This document shows positions 1-5,695 of a stretch of 6,008 nt of DNA, piece by piece. The position numbers were made by a program, and so were the translations under genes. Numbering within the stretch: position 1 is the first letter of the stretch; the number at the start of each line of letters is the position of its first letter. Origin of the DNA: CAYNFH01 sp964396385 (lineage in GTDB: Bacteria > Armatimonadota > Chthonomonadetes > Chthonomonadales > CAJBBX01); assembly GCA_964396385.1 (NCBI GenBank), contig CAYNFH010000312.1:1-6008 (forward strand), in the 5' to 3' direction. A model generated the notes under the pieces. It made no database searches, was not told the origin of the DNA, and saw nothing but the letters and a program-made list of their open reading frames with translations.

Positions 1-162
1 GCCGGGGAGATTCCTGGGGGCGGCCCGCGGGCCGCGCGGTCCAGGCGCCGGGCTCGCCGCGCTCGTCGCCCTGGGAGCGGAGCAGCTCGCCAGCCCAAAC
101 GCCAGGATGACCAATCCTGCCAGGATCTTGATCAAGGTTGCCTTCCTCTGGCTCCTCCACAT
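1..162 (-). CDS. Predicted lipoprotein, N-terminal part (cut by window edge)
   Basis: The minus-strand frame is open from an ATG at 160-162 to the left edge, giving 54 residues with no stop. It begins MWRSQRKATLIKILAG and continues into a hydrophobic core ending LAFGLASC-S, a good lipobox with the lipidated Cys at residue 27. After it comes a Pro/Ala/Arg/Gly-rich low-complexity linker (about residues 29-54), as is common after a lipid anchor. It is therefore likely exported and tethered to a membrane; the functional domain lies outside the window. The start is uncertain. A TTG at 133-135 (residue 10) has a strong Shine-Dalgarno, GAGGAAGG, 5 nt upstream (141-148) and would give a compact 18-residue signal to the Cys, whereas the ATG lacks a clear Shine-Dalgarno. 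It lies downstream of a terminator-like hairpin, so it may have its own promoter, which I could not identify. Function is unknown. Confidence 0.72.
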   Translation of the reverse strand, partial: MWRSQRKATLIKILAGLVILAFGLASCSAPRATSAASPAPGPRGPRAAPRNLPG

Positions 163-206
163 CCGCAACCAATCCGGATCGCAGGGTTGGGGAGCTTCAA
201 CAGGAA

Positions 207-237
207 GGAGGATGGAAGCGTTGCGCTCCCATCCTCC
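207..237 (-). terminator. Probable Rho-independent terminator after the small membrane protein gene
   Basis: The arms GGAGGATGG (207-215) and CCATCCTCC (229-237) are perfectly complementary and continue into AGCG/CGCT around a 3-nt loop. The single mismatch on the plus strand (A216/C228) becomes a G-U pair in minus-strand RNA, so that RNA forms an uninterrupted 14-bp stem with a CAA triloop. It is followed by the moderately U-rich UUCCUGUUG. It sits 25 bp past the stop of the 263-508 gene and before the lipoprotein gene. The U-tract is weak, so termination may be partial. Confidence 0.65.
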
Positions 238-262
238 CGTAAGTCTGCAGCGGCGTGTGGAG

Positions 263-508
263 CTACTGCGGCGCACCGGGGGTGCCGGGGGCGCCGGCCG
301 GAATGCCAACTCCCGCCGGTAGCTGCACGGTACCAGTGGCGGTCGTGTAGGTAGTCGCGGGGCCCGGTACGCCGGCCGTGCCTGGCACCGTGACCTTGGC
401 CGCACTGACCTGATGGCCTCCCAGAAGCTTCCATCCAATCAGGGCAACGACCAGCAACACCACTACGATCCCGCTGACCATCGCCGCCGGGGAGATCTCT
501 TTCTTCAT
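263..508 (-). CDS. Small single-pass membrane protein with Gly/Pro-rich tail
   Basis: This is an 81-residue protein of unrecognised family. A short charged N-terminus (MKKEISPAA) is followed by one strongly hydrophobic segment at about residues 10-29 (MVSGIVVVLLVVALIGWKLL). The exported or periplasmic tail is about 50 residues, made almost only of Gly, Pro, Ala, Thr and Val, with collagen-like spacing near the end (AGVPGPA, AGAPGTPGAPQ). It contains no Cys and no catalytic-looking residues. The ATG at 506-508 has a Shine-Dalgarno (AGGA within GAGGAT) 7 nt upstream. It lies 74 bp downstream of the prepilin gene on the same strand and is followed by a terminator-like hairpin, so the two are probably co-transcribed. 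By inference it could be a pilus- or envelope-associated accessory protein, but nothing in the sequence proves this. Confidence 0.75.
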   Translation of the reverse strand: MKKEISPAAMVSGIVVVLLVVALIGWKLLGGHQVSAAKVTVPGTAGVPGPATTYTTATGTVQLPAGVGIPAGAPGTPGAPQ

Positions 509-531
509 GTCCGTATCCTCGGCTTGATGAC

Positions 532-570
532 AGGGGATAGGTAAGGGATTTCGCCTCTCACCTATCTCCT
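532..570 (-). repeat. Intergenic inverted repeat with CTCTCACCT words
   Basis: The spacer between the prepilin and the small membrane protein gene holds an 11-bp inverted repeat, AGGGGATAGGT (532-542) against ACCTATCTCCT (560-570), with one mismatch and a 17-nt loop. The word CCTCTCACCT occurs twice (554-563 and 568-577). In minus-strand RNA the arms could form a stem-loop upstream of the small gene. There is no U-tract, so this does not look like an intrinsic terminator. It could be an mRNA-stabilising or processing element, or simply a repeat. Confidence 0.55.
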
Positions 571-582
571 CTCACCTAGCTC

Positions 583-1362
<780 letters not shown>

Positions 1363-1418
1363 GGAGTAGGTGTCCTTTCTGCCGCGTCGTTCATGAGCGC
1401 GGCGCCTTCGGAATGGAG

Positions 1419-1441
1419 AGTGCAAACGCACTGCCGGTGCG
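1419..1441. promoter_or_regulatory. Overlapping small palindromes between regulator and prepilin genes
   Basis: AGTGC-AAAC-GCACT (1419-1432) is a 5-bp-arm inverted repeat. It overlaps a second, CGCAC-TGCCG-GTGCG (1427-1441), so as RNA the two stems would exclude each other. They lie in the 81-bp spacer between the regulator stop and the prepilin start. They could be an operator, a weak attenuating structure or chance in GC-rich DNA. No U-tract and no promoter boxes are evident beside them. Confidence 0.25.
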
Positions 1442-1443
1442 AT

Positions 1444-2754
1444 CTAAACGCCGCCATCGCGAGCGGGTAAATCCGATGCGGTATGGGTAACGTGCGACGA
1501 TGCACGAGGGATGAGATGCCAGGGGAGCCGCACTTGAAGCGCCGCCTGGCTGCCGCCCAGAGCCTGCAGTAGAAGACGGGATGCTTCCTGTCCCATCTCT
1601 TCCATTGGTGGGCGAAGACTGGTAAGCTGCTGTAGCCGGGCATCGGGATGGTCATCAAAGCCAACAATGGAAAAGTCCCTGCCCGGCCGAAGATCGTGCT
1701 CGGCGGCGGCCCGAACATACCCGAAGGCGACGCCGTCGTTGGCACAGATCACACCGCCCGATACAGGCGTGGTATCGAGGAGCTGCCGGCCGGCTTCATA
1801 ACCGATGACCTGAGGATCCTCCTCCTGCTTCCACGGCATGGCCAGGCGCGGGAAGACGTCCAGCGTACGCAGCGGCAGGCGCGCATGCTCTATCGCGGCG
1901 CGCGCACCGTCCACGCGCTCCTCCACCCAGGTGCTGGTGAACGGCGCCAGGAAGAGGATATCGCGACAGCCGTTGTGGAGGAGGCACTGAGCGGCCTGAT
2001 AGCCGGCGCTCCGGTTGTCCAGGAAGACGTGGGGCACCGGCCGGAGCAGGGCATCCGCCGTGATGCACACCGTGGGAAGATTTGTCGTATCGACCACCTC
2101 CAGGGCGTCGTCCACCTCGCCGGAGGTCAGGCCGAACCCGATGACGGCGAGCGCATCGGTGCCCTCGGCTACGGCCTCTCGGAGAGCGACGCGCAGCGGA
2201 ATCGGCGGTTCGCCAGGCTTGTTGACCCGGTTGAAGAAGCGGGTGGTGTGACCGGCGGAGGAGAGGTTCCGCTCCAGCGACTCCACCATCAGCCGGATCC
2301 AGAAGTTATGCAGGGCCAGGTGGTCGTCGTTGAAGATGTAGAGCGAGGCGACGATTGCGATGGTGGCCGGAGGGCTCTGGCGGCGGGCCGATGACGGAGA
2401 ACCGATGATGGAGGACGGACCAAGGACCGCAATGGGCACATCGGGGTGGTGGACGGCGGGAGCTGTTGAGATCCCCGCACTTAGGACGGCTTCGGCCACG
2501 AATGTGCCGCGCCGGTCATCGGCTCGGAGCAGCCCCTCGTTGATAAGCGGAGAAATGGCCCGCTCGATGGTAATGGGCGACACCCCGTACTCCCGCGCCA
2601 GGTCCCGCCGGCTCGGCAGCATGGATCCGGCGATCCAGGCGCCGCAGCCGATGCGAGCGCGCAGGCTCACCTCGATCTTCTTGTAGGTGGCGACGGAGCT
2701 ATCTTCGGGGCCGGATGGCATCGTGACGGTGTTGGCGGGAAATGTAGTATCCAA
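1444..2754 (-). CDS. GntR-type DNA-binding / LacI-type sugar-binding transcriptional regulator
   Basis: This 436-residue cytoplasmic regulator has an N-terminal GntR winged helix-turn-helix at about residues 22-88 (YKKIEVSLRARI, then LPSRRDLAREYGVSPITIER with the recognition helix, then the wing DDRRGTFV). The C-terminal LacI/periplasmic-binding-like effector domain spans about 130-420 and includes IAIVASLYIFNDDH, ICANDGVAFGY, FSIVGFDDHPDARLQQLTSL and the dimer helix MGQEASRLLLQAL. This architecture matches the AraR-like class, which binds DNA as dimers and releases it on sugar binding. The linker (about 89-129) is long and Pro/Ser-rich. The start is ambiguous: TTG at 2752-2754 has a modest AGGT six nt upstream, while ATG at 2719-2721 would give 425 residues but lacks a Shine-Dalgarno. 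Both keep the whole DNA-binding domain. A strong promoter and two operator-like sites sit directly upstream, which suggests autoregulation. The effector is unknown; the nearby rhaA makes rhamnose or a related sugar a possibility only. Confidence 0.92.
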   Translation of the reverse strand: MDTTFPANTVTMPSGPEDSSVATYKKIEVSLRARIGCGAWIAGSMLPSRRDLAREYGVSPITIERAISPLINEGLLRADDRRGTFVAEAVLSAGISTAPAVHHPDVPIAVLGPSSIIGSPSSARRQSPPATIAIVASLYIFNDDHLALHNFWIRLMVESLERNLSSAGHTTRFFNRVNKPGEPPIPLRVALREAVAEGTDALAVIGFGLTSGEVDDALEVVDTTNLPTVCITADALLRPVPHVFLDNRSAGYQAAQCLLHNGCRDILFLAPFTSTWVEERVDGARAAIEHARLPLRTLDVFPRLAMPWKQEEDPQVIGYEAGRQLLDTTPVSGGVICANDGVAFGYVRAAAEHDLRPGRDFSIVGFDDHPDARLQQLTSLRPPMEEMGQEASRLLLQALGGSQAALQVRLPWHLIPRASSHVTHTASDLPARDGGV

Positions 2755-2762
2755 CTGACTAC
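2747..2762 (-). promoter_or_regulatory. Operator-like site O1 overlapping the regulator TTG start
   Basis: On the minus strand the site reads GTAGTCAGTTGGATAC, an imperfect 16-bp palindrome with the skeleton GTAnnCAnnTGnnTAC. It lies about 20-35 nt downstream of the predicted transcription start and covers the TTG candidate start codon. The same skeleton recurs 23 bp away, which is why I call it a binding site and not a chance palindrome. The likeliest ligand is the regulator itself. Confidence 0.6.
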
Positions 2763-2769
2763 CTGTGAG

Positions 2770-2785
2770 GTATGCAACTGGCTAC
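2770..2785 (-). promoter_or_regulatory. Operator-like site O2 at the regulator transcription start
   Basis: On the minus strand the site reads GTAGCCAGTTGCATAC, with the same GTAnnCAnnTGnnTAC skeleton as the site 23 bp downstream. The wider 20-bp direct repeats (2747-2766 and 2770-2789) agree at 17 positions. It overlaps the predicted transcription start and begins 4 bp from the -10 box, so an occupied site would block initiation. A shorter palindrome, TGTA-GTA-TACA (2787-2797), overlaps the -10 itself. Confidence 0.62.
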
Positions 2786-2789
2786 GTGT

Positions 2790-2818
2790 AGTATACAGAT
2801 GGCCCCTGTCCGTGTCAA
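2790..2818 (-). promoter_or_regulatory. Sigma-70 promoter of the GntR/LacI-type regulator
   Basis: On the minus strand there is a perfect -35 box TTGACA (2813-2818), a 17-bp spacer, and TATACT (2790-2795), which matches the -10 consensus at 5 of 6 positions. Transcription should start near 2782-2784, giving a leader of about 30 nt to the TTG or 62 nt to the ATG. This is the only near-consensus promoter I found in the window. It points at the regulator and is immediately followed by two operator-like sites. Confidence 0.82.
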
Positions 2819-3053
2819 GAGGATCCTGATGCCCTGTTTGACGGGTTTCCGGGGCCCATTTTGCGATTTTGGCGACAAGTGGATGGGGTGGCGAGTAAAG
2901 GCGCAGTCGGCCTGCGAGAAGAGTGTGGAAATACCGAATCAGGCGAGCAGGAACTATCGCCGGCAATGGGTAAACTGTTGCTGAGCTACCCGCAATCCTA
3001 CCAATTCATGTCACTTCGCCTCATACGGGGTCTGTAGACCGCGGTATGAACCT
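2819..3053. other. Intergenic spacer between divergent regulator and receiver genes, no gene seen
   Basis: No convincing coding frame covers this stretch. It is less GC-rich than its flanks in places (for example CATTTTGCGATTTTGG near 2857-2872). It has a TTGACG at 2838-2843 without a good -10 at the right distance, and a short inverted repeat GGTCT-GT-AGACC at 3029-3040 upstream of the receiver gene. The receiver promoter should lie here, but I cannot place it. Confidence 0.5.
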
Positions 3054-3062
3054 GGGGAGGAG
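3054..3062 (+). promoter_or_regulatory. Strong ribosome binding site deciding the receiver gene start
   Basis: GGGGAGGAG lies 7 nt before the ATG at 3070. It also lies inside the reading frame of the earlier in-frame ATG at 3046, which has no such site upstream. This favours 3070 as the true start. Confidence 0.8.
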
Positions 3063-3069
3063 TAGATCT

Positions 3070-3489
3070 ATGGGAGCTCTACCTGTACCTAGCCCGGCGC
3101 TCGCGGGGGAGACGGTTGGGGGCGGCGCGCGCAGGGTCCTGGTGGTCGACGACGACCGCCACATAGTCCGCCTCGTCCAGGTCAACCTCCAGAGGAGAGG
3201 ATACGAGGTCCTCGCCGCTACCAGCGTGGCGGAGGCTCTCCGGCAGGTGCACGCCGCTCCGCCTCACCTGATCGTCCTGGACGTGACCATGCCCTCCAAC
3301 GACGCCTTCACCCTGGTCCGGGAGCTCAAGCGGGACCCCGCGACGTGTTCCGCGCCCGTGGTTATGATGGTGTGCGACCCGCAGGAGGCGGAGGTATTCC
3401 GCGGATGGGGGCACGGCATCGACACCTACATCATGAAGCCCTTCAATCCAGCAGACCTGGTGGAGTTGGTAGGCTGTATGGTGGCGTGA
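3070..3489 (+). CDS. Stand-alone response regulator receiver protein
   Basis: The product is a 139-residue CheY-like receiver domain with no output domain. After a Pro/Gly/Ala-rich N-terminal tail of about 20 residues come RRVLVVDDD (acidic pair Asp27/Asp28 for Mg2+), LIVLDVTMP (phospho-acceptor Asp71) and YIMKPF (Lys123 with its cis-Pro). It should receive phosphate from a histidine kinase and act through protein contacts. Two family positions deviate. The conserved switch Thr/Ser in the PVIMLTA-type motif is Val101 (PVVMMVCDP), and the Gly after the beta-3 loop (usually MPxxDG) is Ala79. No kinase or partner gene is in the window. The start at 3070 rests on the strong Shine-Dalgarno; an ATG at 3046 would add 8 residues. 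It ends 1 bp before the convergent rhaA stop, so its transcript probably runs into rhaA antisense. Confidence 0.92.
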   Translation: MGALPVPSPALAGETVGGGARRVLVVDDDRHIVRLVQVNLQRRGYEVLAATSVAEALRQVHAAPPHLIVLDVTMPSNDAFTLVRELKRDPATCSAPVVMMVCDPQEAEVFRGWGHGIDTYIMKPFNPADLVELVGCMVA

Positions 3490-3490
3490 T

Positions 3491-4759
3491 TCACCGCCGC
3501 GTGCTGAGCACGCCCTCTTCGTACGACCTAACTTCCTCCAGCCAGGACGACCCCAGCGGCACGTCCTGGCGGAGGCAGTAGGCGTCCCACACCGCGCCGA
3601 ACGGCAGCGTCTTCACCTCTTCGAGCATCGCCAACCGGGCTGTATAGTTGGCTGCGGCTTCCACCTCTCGGAGGCAGTCAACCGGCTCCAGCAAGGCCAG
3701 CAGGAGCGCCTTGATCATCGCGCGAGTACCGATTATCCACGCCGCGACGCGGTTGATACTGGCGTCGAAGAAGTCCAGCCCCACGTGGACCCGCTGCAAG
3801 TACCCCCCGCGCACTACCTCTTCGGCGATGGAGCGGAGCTCATCCGACAGGATCACCACGTGGTCGCTATCCCACCGCACGCCGCGGCTCACGTGGAGCA
3901 GGATCGTCGGCAGAAAGGCGAGCACGGAGCTTATCTTGTCTCCCACGCTCTCCGTGGGATGGTAGTGGCCCGCGTCCAGACAGAGCAGCTTGCCCCGGGA
4001 GAGGGCGTATCCCAGGTAGAACTCATGGGAGCCGACCGTGTAGCTCTCCACGCCGAGGCCGAATAACTTACCCTCCACCGCGTCCAAGTTGTAGCGGGGA
4101 TCGATGGGCTCAGCGAACATCTCATCCAGGGATCCCTTCAGGATCTCGCGCGGCGTCTTGCGGTTCACCGGAGTATCCTTGTAGCCGTCCGGGATCCAGA
4201 CGTTGGTGACGCAGGGCGTGCCGGTCGCCTTCCCCATCGCCTCGCCGATCCGTCGGCAGGCGATACCGTGGCGCACCCAGAACCTCCGACGCTCCTCGTC
4301 CCGGCTGGCGAGCGTGAATCCGTCGTCCGCGAGAGGATGGGAGAAGAAGGTGGGGTTGAAGTCCAGTCCGATACCCTTCTCGCGCGCCCAGTCCATCCAG
4401 CGGGCGAAGTGCTCCGGGCCAATCTCGTCCCGCTCCACACGCTTGCCGGCCGTTTCGCCATAGATTGCGTGCAGGTTGAACCGGTGGCGGCCGGGGATAA
4501 GCCGCAGCGCGACGTCCGCGTCTGCGCGCAGCTCGTCCGCCGTGCGGGCTTTGCCCGGGTAGTTGCCGGTAGCCTGGATGCCGCCGCCCGTGAGCCCTTC
4601 GTCACTCTCGAATCCGCCCACATCGTCACCCTGCCAGCAGTGGAGCGAGATGGCTACGGAGCGCAGCGTCTCCATCGCCTTCTCGGTGTCTACCCCGGCT
4701 TCCGCATACCGCTCTCGCGCCAGCGCGTATGCTCGATCCACGTTCCCGGTATCCGTCAT
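3491..4759 (-). CDS. rhaA: L-rhamnose isomerase
   Basis: RhaA (EC 5.3.1.14) interconverts L-rhamnose and L-rhamnulose in the cytoplasm, the first step of the phosphorylating rhamnose pathway. The 422-residue product has the family's usual length and resembles E. coli RhaA along its whole length: HCWQGDDVGGFE, GGIQATGNYPGKA, LNLHAIY-like FNLHAIY, LDFNPTFFSHPLADDGFTL, VWIPDGYKD, ESYTVGSHEFYLGYA, CLDAGHYHPTE, RWDSDHVV, HVGLDFFDASINR and YTARLA. The metal- and substrate-binding residues of the barrel are present: the Asp/His of LDAGHYHPTE (262, 265, 267), Asp297/Asp299/His300 of WDSDH, and Asp329/Asp332. The ATG at 4757-4759 is chosen over an upstream in-frame codon because it matches the family N-terminus and has GGAGGTG 5 nt upstream. 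It lies downstream of a broken glycoside hydrolase gene, with a repeat-filled leader between. No rhamnulokinase, aldolase or mutarotase gene is in view. It appears intact. Confidence 0.98.
   Translation of the reverse strand: MTDTGNVDRAYALARERYAEAGVDTEKAMETLRSVAISLHCWQGDDVGGFESDEGLTGGGIQATGNYPGKARTADELRADADVALRLIPGRHRFNLHAIYGETAGKRVERDEIGPEHFARWMDWAREKGIGLDFNPTFFSHPLADDGFTLASRDEERRRFWVRHGIACRRIGEAMGKATGTPCVTNVWIPDGYKDTPVNRKTPREILKGSLDEMFAEPIDPRYNLDAVEGKLFGLGVESYTVGSHEFYLGYALSRGKLLCLDAGHYHPTESVGDKISSVLAFLPTILLHVSRGVRWDSDHVVILSDELRSIAEEVVRGGYLQRVHVGLDFFDASINRVAAWIIGTRAMIKALLLALLEPVDCLREVEAAANYTARLAMLEEVKTLPFGAVWDAYCLRQDVPLGSSWLEEVRSYEEGVLSTRR
3499..3513 (+). terminator. Candidate terminator hairpin inside the 3' end of rhaA
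   Basis: GCGTGCT-G-AGCACGC is a perfect 15-nt interrupted palindrome, 10 bp after the receiver stop and within the last codons of rhaA. Read on the plus strand it could form a 6-bp GC-rich stem with a UGA loop, followed by CCUCUUCG, which is only weakly U-rich. It is the only plausible stop signal for the receiver transcript near its end. It may instead reflect rhaA coding sequence alone. Confidence 0.35.
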
Positions 4760-4763
4760 GATC

Positions 4764-4776
4764 ACACCTCCGGTGT
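4764..4776 (-). promoter_or_regulatory. Hairpin covering the rhaA Shine-Dalgarno
   Basis: In minus-strand RNA, ACACC-GGA-GGUGU is a perfect 5-bp inverted repeat whose loop and 3' arm contain the rhaA Shine-Dalgarno GGAGGUG. Folding would hide the ribosome site. The upstream CAUCACC repeats offer alternative partners for the same GGUG. The stem is short, so the effect is uncertain. Confidence 0.35.
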
Positions 4777-4830
4777 TGGGTGATGGGTGATGGATGATGA
4801 CTCCGAACCTCTCACCTCTCACCTCTCACC
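4772..4830. repeat. Two facing heptamer repeat arrays in the rhaA leader
   Basis: On the plus strand GGTGTTG, GGTGATG, GGTGATG and GATGATG follow one another without gaps (4772-4799). After an 8-nt gap come three perfect CCTCTCA units (4808-4828) and a decayed fourth. The arrays face each other: the GGTGA of one can pair with the TCACC of the other every 7 bases, giving an imperfect long hairpin with loop ACTCCGAA. They fill almost all of the 90-bp spacer between the hydrolase remnant and rhaA. No promoter boxes are visible here, so rhaA is probably read from upstream. Confidence 0.8.
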
Positions 4831-4849
4831 TTCTGCCTGGAGGAGCGGC

Positions 4850-5618
4850 TTACCTGTTGAGGGAGCGGTTTGTGTCGCGGATGGCGCGGACGAGGCTGGG
4901 GGTGCGGGTGGGAGAGAGGGAGTACGGGTCCTGGCCCGGATTACCTTCGTCGAACTCCCATGCCCAAACGGCGGCGATGGGAGCGGCGCCTTCGCGCATC
5001 TGGCGGAGGAAGTCCAGCGCCCACAGAGCAGGCTGCTCCATGCCGTCCGCAACGGTCTTCTGCGCGAACTCTCCTACAAACAGCGGCTTCCCGATCTCGT
5101 CGCACGCCTTGCGAGTCCAGGGTAGCATGCAGGCCCGGGCGTCGTCACGCGGCAGCCAGCCGGGCGTGTCGGAGCCGGGTGGGTACTGGTGGACGCAGAC
5201 GATGTCCAGCGGCGGCGGGTTAAAGAACCGGAGCATCTCCACGTACTGCGCGTAGCTGTCCTTTCGCCAGTCCATGGGATAGTCGAAGGGATGGGTGCTG
5301 CGCGGCAGCGAGCATCCGGTCATAGGCGCCGAGCCACCGCTGGCGGTCGTCCAGGAAGAGGTGGAAGTCCGCGGGGCCCCAGGTGCTTCCGAAGCATCGC
5401 ACGAAGCGGATGCCGGGGGCCTCCGCGTCCGCCAGAGAGCGCTCCGCGGCAAGGTCCTGTCCATGGAGGAACCGCTCGAACAGGTCCGGCAGGTTCGCCC
5501 CGACATTGCGGTATGGCCTGCCTGCGAGCAGAAGCCTCGTCCCGCGCACTTCCAGGAACCGCCCCGGCTTGGCCGCATGCGGCGCGATGAGCAGCAGTGC
5601 TATTGCAAATAACGTCAT
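4850..5618 (-). pseudogene. GH5-like secreted glycoside hydrolase, internal deletion and frameshift
   Basis: Two halves of one gene lie in different frames. The N-terminal half starts at ATG 5616-5618 with a signal-like segment (MTLFAIALLLIAPHAA), then FLEVRGTRLLLAGRPYRNVGANLPDLFE, GIRFVRCFG and LGAYDRMLAAA, as in the first strands of GH5-type cellulase/mannanase barrels. Near 5303 this frame becomes nonsense. The sense continues in the next frame with THPFDYPMDWRKDSYAQYVE, PLDIVCVHQYPPG, KPLFVGEFAQKT (Glu of the nucleophile-type motif), AVWAWEFDEGNPGQDPYSL and a TAA at 4850-4852. The halves join directly, yet in this family roughly 100-140 residues (strands beta-3 to beta-5, with the Asn-Glu acid/base motif) lie between them. 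They are absent here, so a deletion is more likely than a single base error. The barrel could not fold. The Shine-Dalgarno of the start is weak. Confidence 0.8.
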
Positions 5619-5640
5619 CCCCGGAAGCACTTGGGATTCG

Positions 5641-5672
5641 CCGCGTCGCCCCCTCGCCCCGTCGCCGCGTCG
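5641..5672. repeat. Octamer tandem repeat, four units
   Basis: Four consecutive 8-bp units on the plus strand are CCGCGTCG, CCCCCTCG, CCCCGTCG and CCGCGTCG; the first and last are identical. The array occupies the spacer between the acetyltransferase stop and the hydrolase remnant's start. Read as protein it would give an Arg/Gly-rich string, which is why I do not extend the hydrolase start into it. Confidence 0.8.
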
Positions 5673-5695
5673 GATCCTCCGCCTTCCGTCGTCCG

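Noticed and set aside
1648..2394. Plus-strand open frame (248 codons) opposite the LacI-type regulator
   Set aside because: The minus strand encodes a complete GntR/LacI-type protein here. The plus frame has no recognisable motif and no ribosome site.
2772..2984. Plus-strand 70-codon frame in the divergent spacer
   Set aside because: It overlaps the regulator promoter and operators, lacks a ribosome site and has no recognisable features.
4268..4783. Plus-strand open frames opposite rhaA
   Set aside because: rhaA is conserved along its full length on the other strand, and these frames are composition-driven shadows.
3491..4822. Longer rhaA starting at 4822
   Set aside because: The added 21 residues come from the repeat spacer and do not match the family. 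The ATG at 4759 has a strong Shine-Dalgarno and the expected N-terminus.
4772..4830. CRISPR array or intrinsic terminator in the rhaA leader
   Set aside because: Units are 7 bp without spacers, so it is not CRISPR. There is no U-tract after the imperfect stem on the transcribed strand, so it is not an intrinsic terminator.
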